64,000 nucleotides of DNA from Cinclus cinclus (lineage: Eukaryota > Chordata > Aves > Passeriformes > Cinclidae): NCBI RefSeq assembly GCF_963662255.1, contig NC_085060.1, positions 11,937,925-12,001,924 on the forward strand. The letters run 5' to 3'. Each line of letters begins with the position of its first letter. Position 1 is the first letter of the stretch. This document shows, one piece after another, positions 61,340 to 64,000 of this stretch. A program made the translations under genes and the position numbers. A model generated the notes under the pieces. The model did not search any database. It saw only the letters and a program-made list of their open reading frames with translations, and was not told the origin of the DNA.

Positions 61340-63916
61340 TTTTGAGTTCTTTGATACTTAAATTTGACAAGTGTGACCACAGACTATTCAACATGACCAG
61401 CAGCCTCACCTGTGTTTACCTCTGCTGAGATAACTGACATAGCCCAGAGTACAATGGCACCATAAGACAACTGGGACTTCTTTGGAAGCTGACAAACGAC
61501 CACATCCCATGGACAACATGTGAGCAAGAGATGAAATTTCATGACAGAAATTCAGCAGTCAGACAATTTATTCTTACTTAATGGGATCCAATTTTCTTTC
61601 TTATTGTACTAAATCAATGGCTCACATTGCAAAGCTTTATGCCATTTGCAGTGTCAGCTGGACTCCCTGCGATTGTGTGGGAATCGGTTGCAATGGGATA
61701 AGGTTTAAGGCTCTCCTTCAATTAACAGTTAAGCACAAAGAAGAAAATCACTACAGGTATTAGCTCTTTAAATACAGACATTCTCCTGCACTAATCAGCT
61801 TCTTTTTCATTTTATTCATGACTAATATGGAAGTAGGGACTTTGTATGTCACATCTGTCAAGCAGTGAGGTTCTGACCTACTTTGCTGCTATAATAAGAA
61901 CAATATGCCATCTACAATGCGCTTCAATAAAAGCATTGGTTTAACCAGAATTTTTTGGAGGCAATAGTTTCTTAAGTGAAAGGAAAATTTTTTTTCATAC
62001 AGAAATTGATGAACATTTTAAAAAAAATCTTTAGGAAAACATTCTAAAGAGATGTTGTGAAAGGTAGAATAAATCAGGATCGACAATAACTTTTAAAAAT
62101 ACTTATTTGCCTAAAACAGGTGTATAATCCAAAAAACAGACATGCACTGGCACTTTTCTTGACAGATTGATAATCTTATGGTATCCAAAAATCTGTGTTC
62201 AATAACATTTCATTAGTATTCTCCACTGTATTTACTACTATTCATTATTAATACAGATATGTGCCTAGGAGATTATAGCTTGTAATTATTTTTTACTTTC
62301 AAAGCATAGTAGCATCACACTGGACTTGATGTAGCTATAATATTTCACCTCTGAATGTTCCTTCAAATATTCTGTGACTGTGACAGAAATTTGTATTTGA
62401 ACAGAAAAGCTGTCAAGAATGTGCTGTGATGGTATCCATCACAGTTTTAATCCTGACCATACTTAGATTTTGTGGAGCTATCTGTCCACCACACTAAACA
62501 AAGGCTGAAATTATGCCTTCTGTTCTTCCACATCAAAACTACAAAGTTAGACTGAATTCAATAGGCCTGTATTATACTCTATTAATTTCCTATTAGCTCT
62601 CAGCTATGCAAAATCCAGCCACAGTGTCACTGTGGTTTAGACATGCAACCTTGATTTCAGCATCAAAAAATGGAGCCTGTCATTTCTTATAATTTTACAG
62701 AAGATTCTATAAATGTAAATCCTTTTTCATCCTGTCATCCTTTTACGTCCTTAATGAGTCTGCTCACTAACAGTGCAGATTCTTAATTTCACATTCAGAA
62801 ATATTAACAGTTACCATAACTTTAAGCTCCTGCTCAATTAAAGTGTAATTTATACATTTACACTCAGCTTTACACAAAGTAATGACATTTAGAGCTTTGA
62901 TTTTCTTTATTTTTCCTTTTCTCCTATTTGCATTTTACATTCCCAAGGGAAAAAAGTTACAGCTAAAAACTGAGCTAAAGATTCTAAAACAAAGTCTTTA
63001 ATCAGGAGCATATTATGTAGTATAATACGATTACTTAGCAGTTAAAATCTAACATTTGTAAAAACAAATGGCATACACTTGACAGGCAAATTACACATGG
63101 ATTACCATTTGTTAAAATTTCATAACAGAAAATAGTTTAACTGTTGTGGATATGAGCCAAGATCAGCCTGACAAGTACTTTACATGAAAGATTAGCATAT
63201 TCTCTTCCAGAGGTTTATGCTTAATTTAGATGCATTGACTTTTTGCCACCACTGCTGACCTTTATGTCTAATCAAAGTCCCTTTGAATCCACATCCCCAA
63301 CCTTTTATCTCTCCCGACAGTTTTTAATTTGAAGGCTTGTAATAAAGTCTATTAAAATTCAAAATGTATCAGTGTTTAAAGCATGGTTCACTCGCTGGAT
63401 TTTCAGATATGGAACTTCAAATGGGCTGATTACAGAGACTCCAAACTTTCCATTTTAAGCTTAACACTAAAAAAAGGGCTAAAAAGCCCTTTGGAGGGGG
63501 ATATCAATCTAGATTTTTAGTTATGATGCCCAAAGGTGATGTATGTGGCAAAACCCTGAGTACCTAAAAGGAGTGATTTTTGTAGAGTCCTGTATTTCTG
63601 GTTCATTTTATGATGCCAATTCACCCAAGGCAGAGCTTCCATATAGGACAGCATGAATTCTGTGCAGTGGCCTCTCTGCAGCTTGCAGCCTGCCAGGCTA
63701 CATGCTGCCAAAGCCAAGCAAGCAGCAGCTCTATACCTAAATCTCCCTGGAAGGAAAACAAGGTTAATTTTCCTGGCTCACCTGTAACTGTCAAGAATAA
63801 GGCAATCACCATTTCAATCTTAATTAAAGCAATTACTTTAAAAATAGTAGGGTAATTGGGAGCAAAATGTTCCAGGATCACCAAAATATATGATTAAAGG
63901 GTCTTTATCTTTTTTA
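61340..63916. other. Single-copy AT-rich sequence
   Basis: No gene or repeat is recognised. A perfect octamer ATTTGCAT lies at 62926-62933 and a hairpin AAAGGGCT-AAAA-AGCCCTTT at 63473-63492. The stretch 62640-63400 is free of repeats and low in CpG. Confidence 0.5.
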
Positions 63917-63944
63917 AACCAACCAACCAACCAACCAACCAACC
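63917..63944. repeat. (AACC)7 microsatellite
   Basis: Seven uninterrupted AACC units follow an A/T-rich stretch. The purity suggests it is polymorphic in length. Confidence 0.95.
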
Positions 63945-64000
63945 CCTCCACTTGTTCGAGTATGCTATTCCTTCAGTTGGAATTTTTCTATTCTCTCATA

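Noticed and set aside
62926..62933. Perfect octamer ATTTGCAT (another, ATGCAAAT, near 17312)
   Set aside because: An 8-base motif on either strand is expected a few times in 64 kb of AT-rich DNA. No supporting sites are nearby.
1..64000. tRNA, rRNA, CRISPR, operon-like or bacterial features
   Set aside because: I saw no tRNA B-box with matching A-box, no conserved rRNA segment, no regularly spaced direct repeats and no dense coding. The window is vertebrate non-coding DNA.

Overview
This window is AT-rich, non-coding vertebrate nuclear DNA, almost certainly from a bird and most likely a songbird. The organism call rests on the repeats. Four fragments match the 3' half of the avian CR1 LINE. 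Five or six long terminal repeats (LTRs) resemble songbird endogenous-retrovirus LTRs of the ERVL and ERVK types. Family assignments come from recognising sequence, not from a search. I found no protein-coding gene, tRNA, rRNA or CRISPR array that I can defend. The open reading frames present are short and mostly explained by chance, microsatellites or the GC-rich interior of repeats.

Left half (1-32 kb). This half carries every transposable element I recognise: ERVL-type LTR 1655-2211; a long CpG-rich LTR about 7636-9011 with a GGGCA minisatellite; CR1 fragment 11128-11198 (minus); ERVK-type LTR 11735-12461 with exact 6-bp duplication GAACAC; ERVK-type LTR 15185-15628 with exact 6-bp duplication GTACTC, TATA box and AATAAA; CR1 3' end 18421-18560 (plus); LTR-like repeat about 20042-20703; CR1 ORF2 3' region about 22885-23580 (plus); CR1 3' end about 29985-30270 (minus); ERVL-type LTR 31228-31941 with exact 5-bp duplication AAGCC. 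The retroviral pieces are LTRs without recognisable gag, pol or env nearby, as expected after recombination between the two LTRs of a provirus.

Right half (32-64 kb). I recognise no interspersed repeat here, only simple repeats and single-copy AT-rich sequence. Two unexplained minus-strand open frames (40567-41073 and 60851-61339) and several exon-like intervals with good splice consensus are recorded as low-confidence candidates. The window therefore reads as a gene desert or part of a large intron. All the LTRs point to the plus strand. If this is an intron, that bias would weakly predict a minus-strand host gene. No undescribed gene system is evident, and the better leads are listed with the checks that would settle them.
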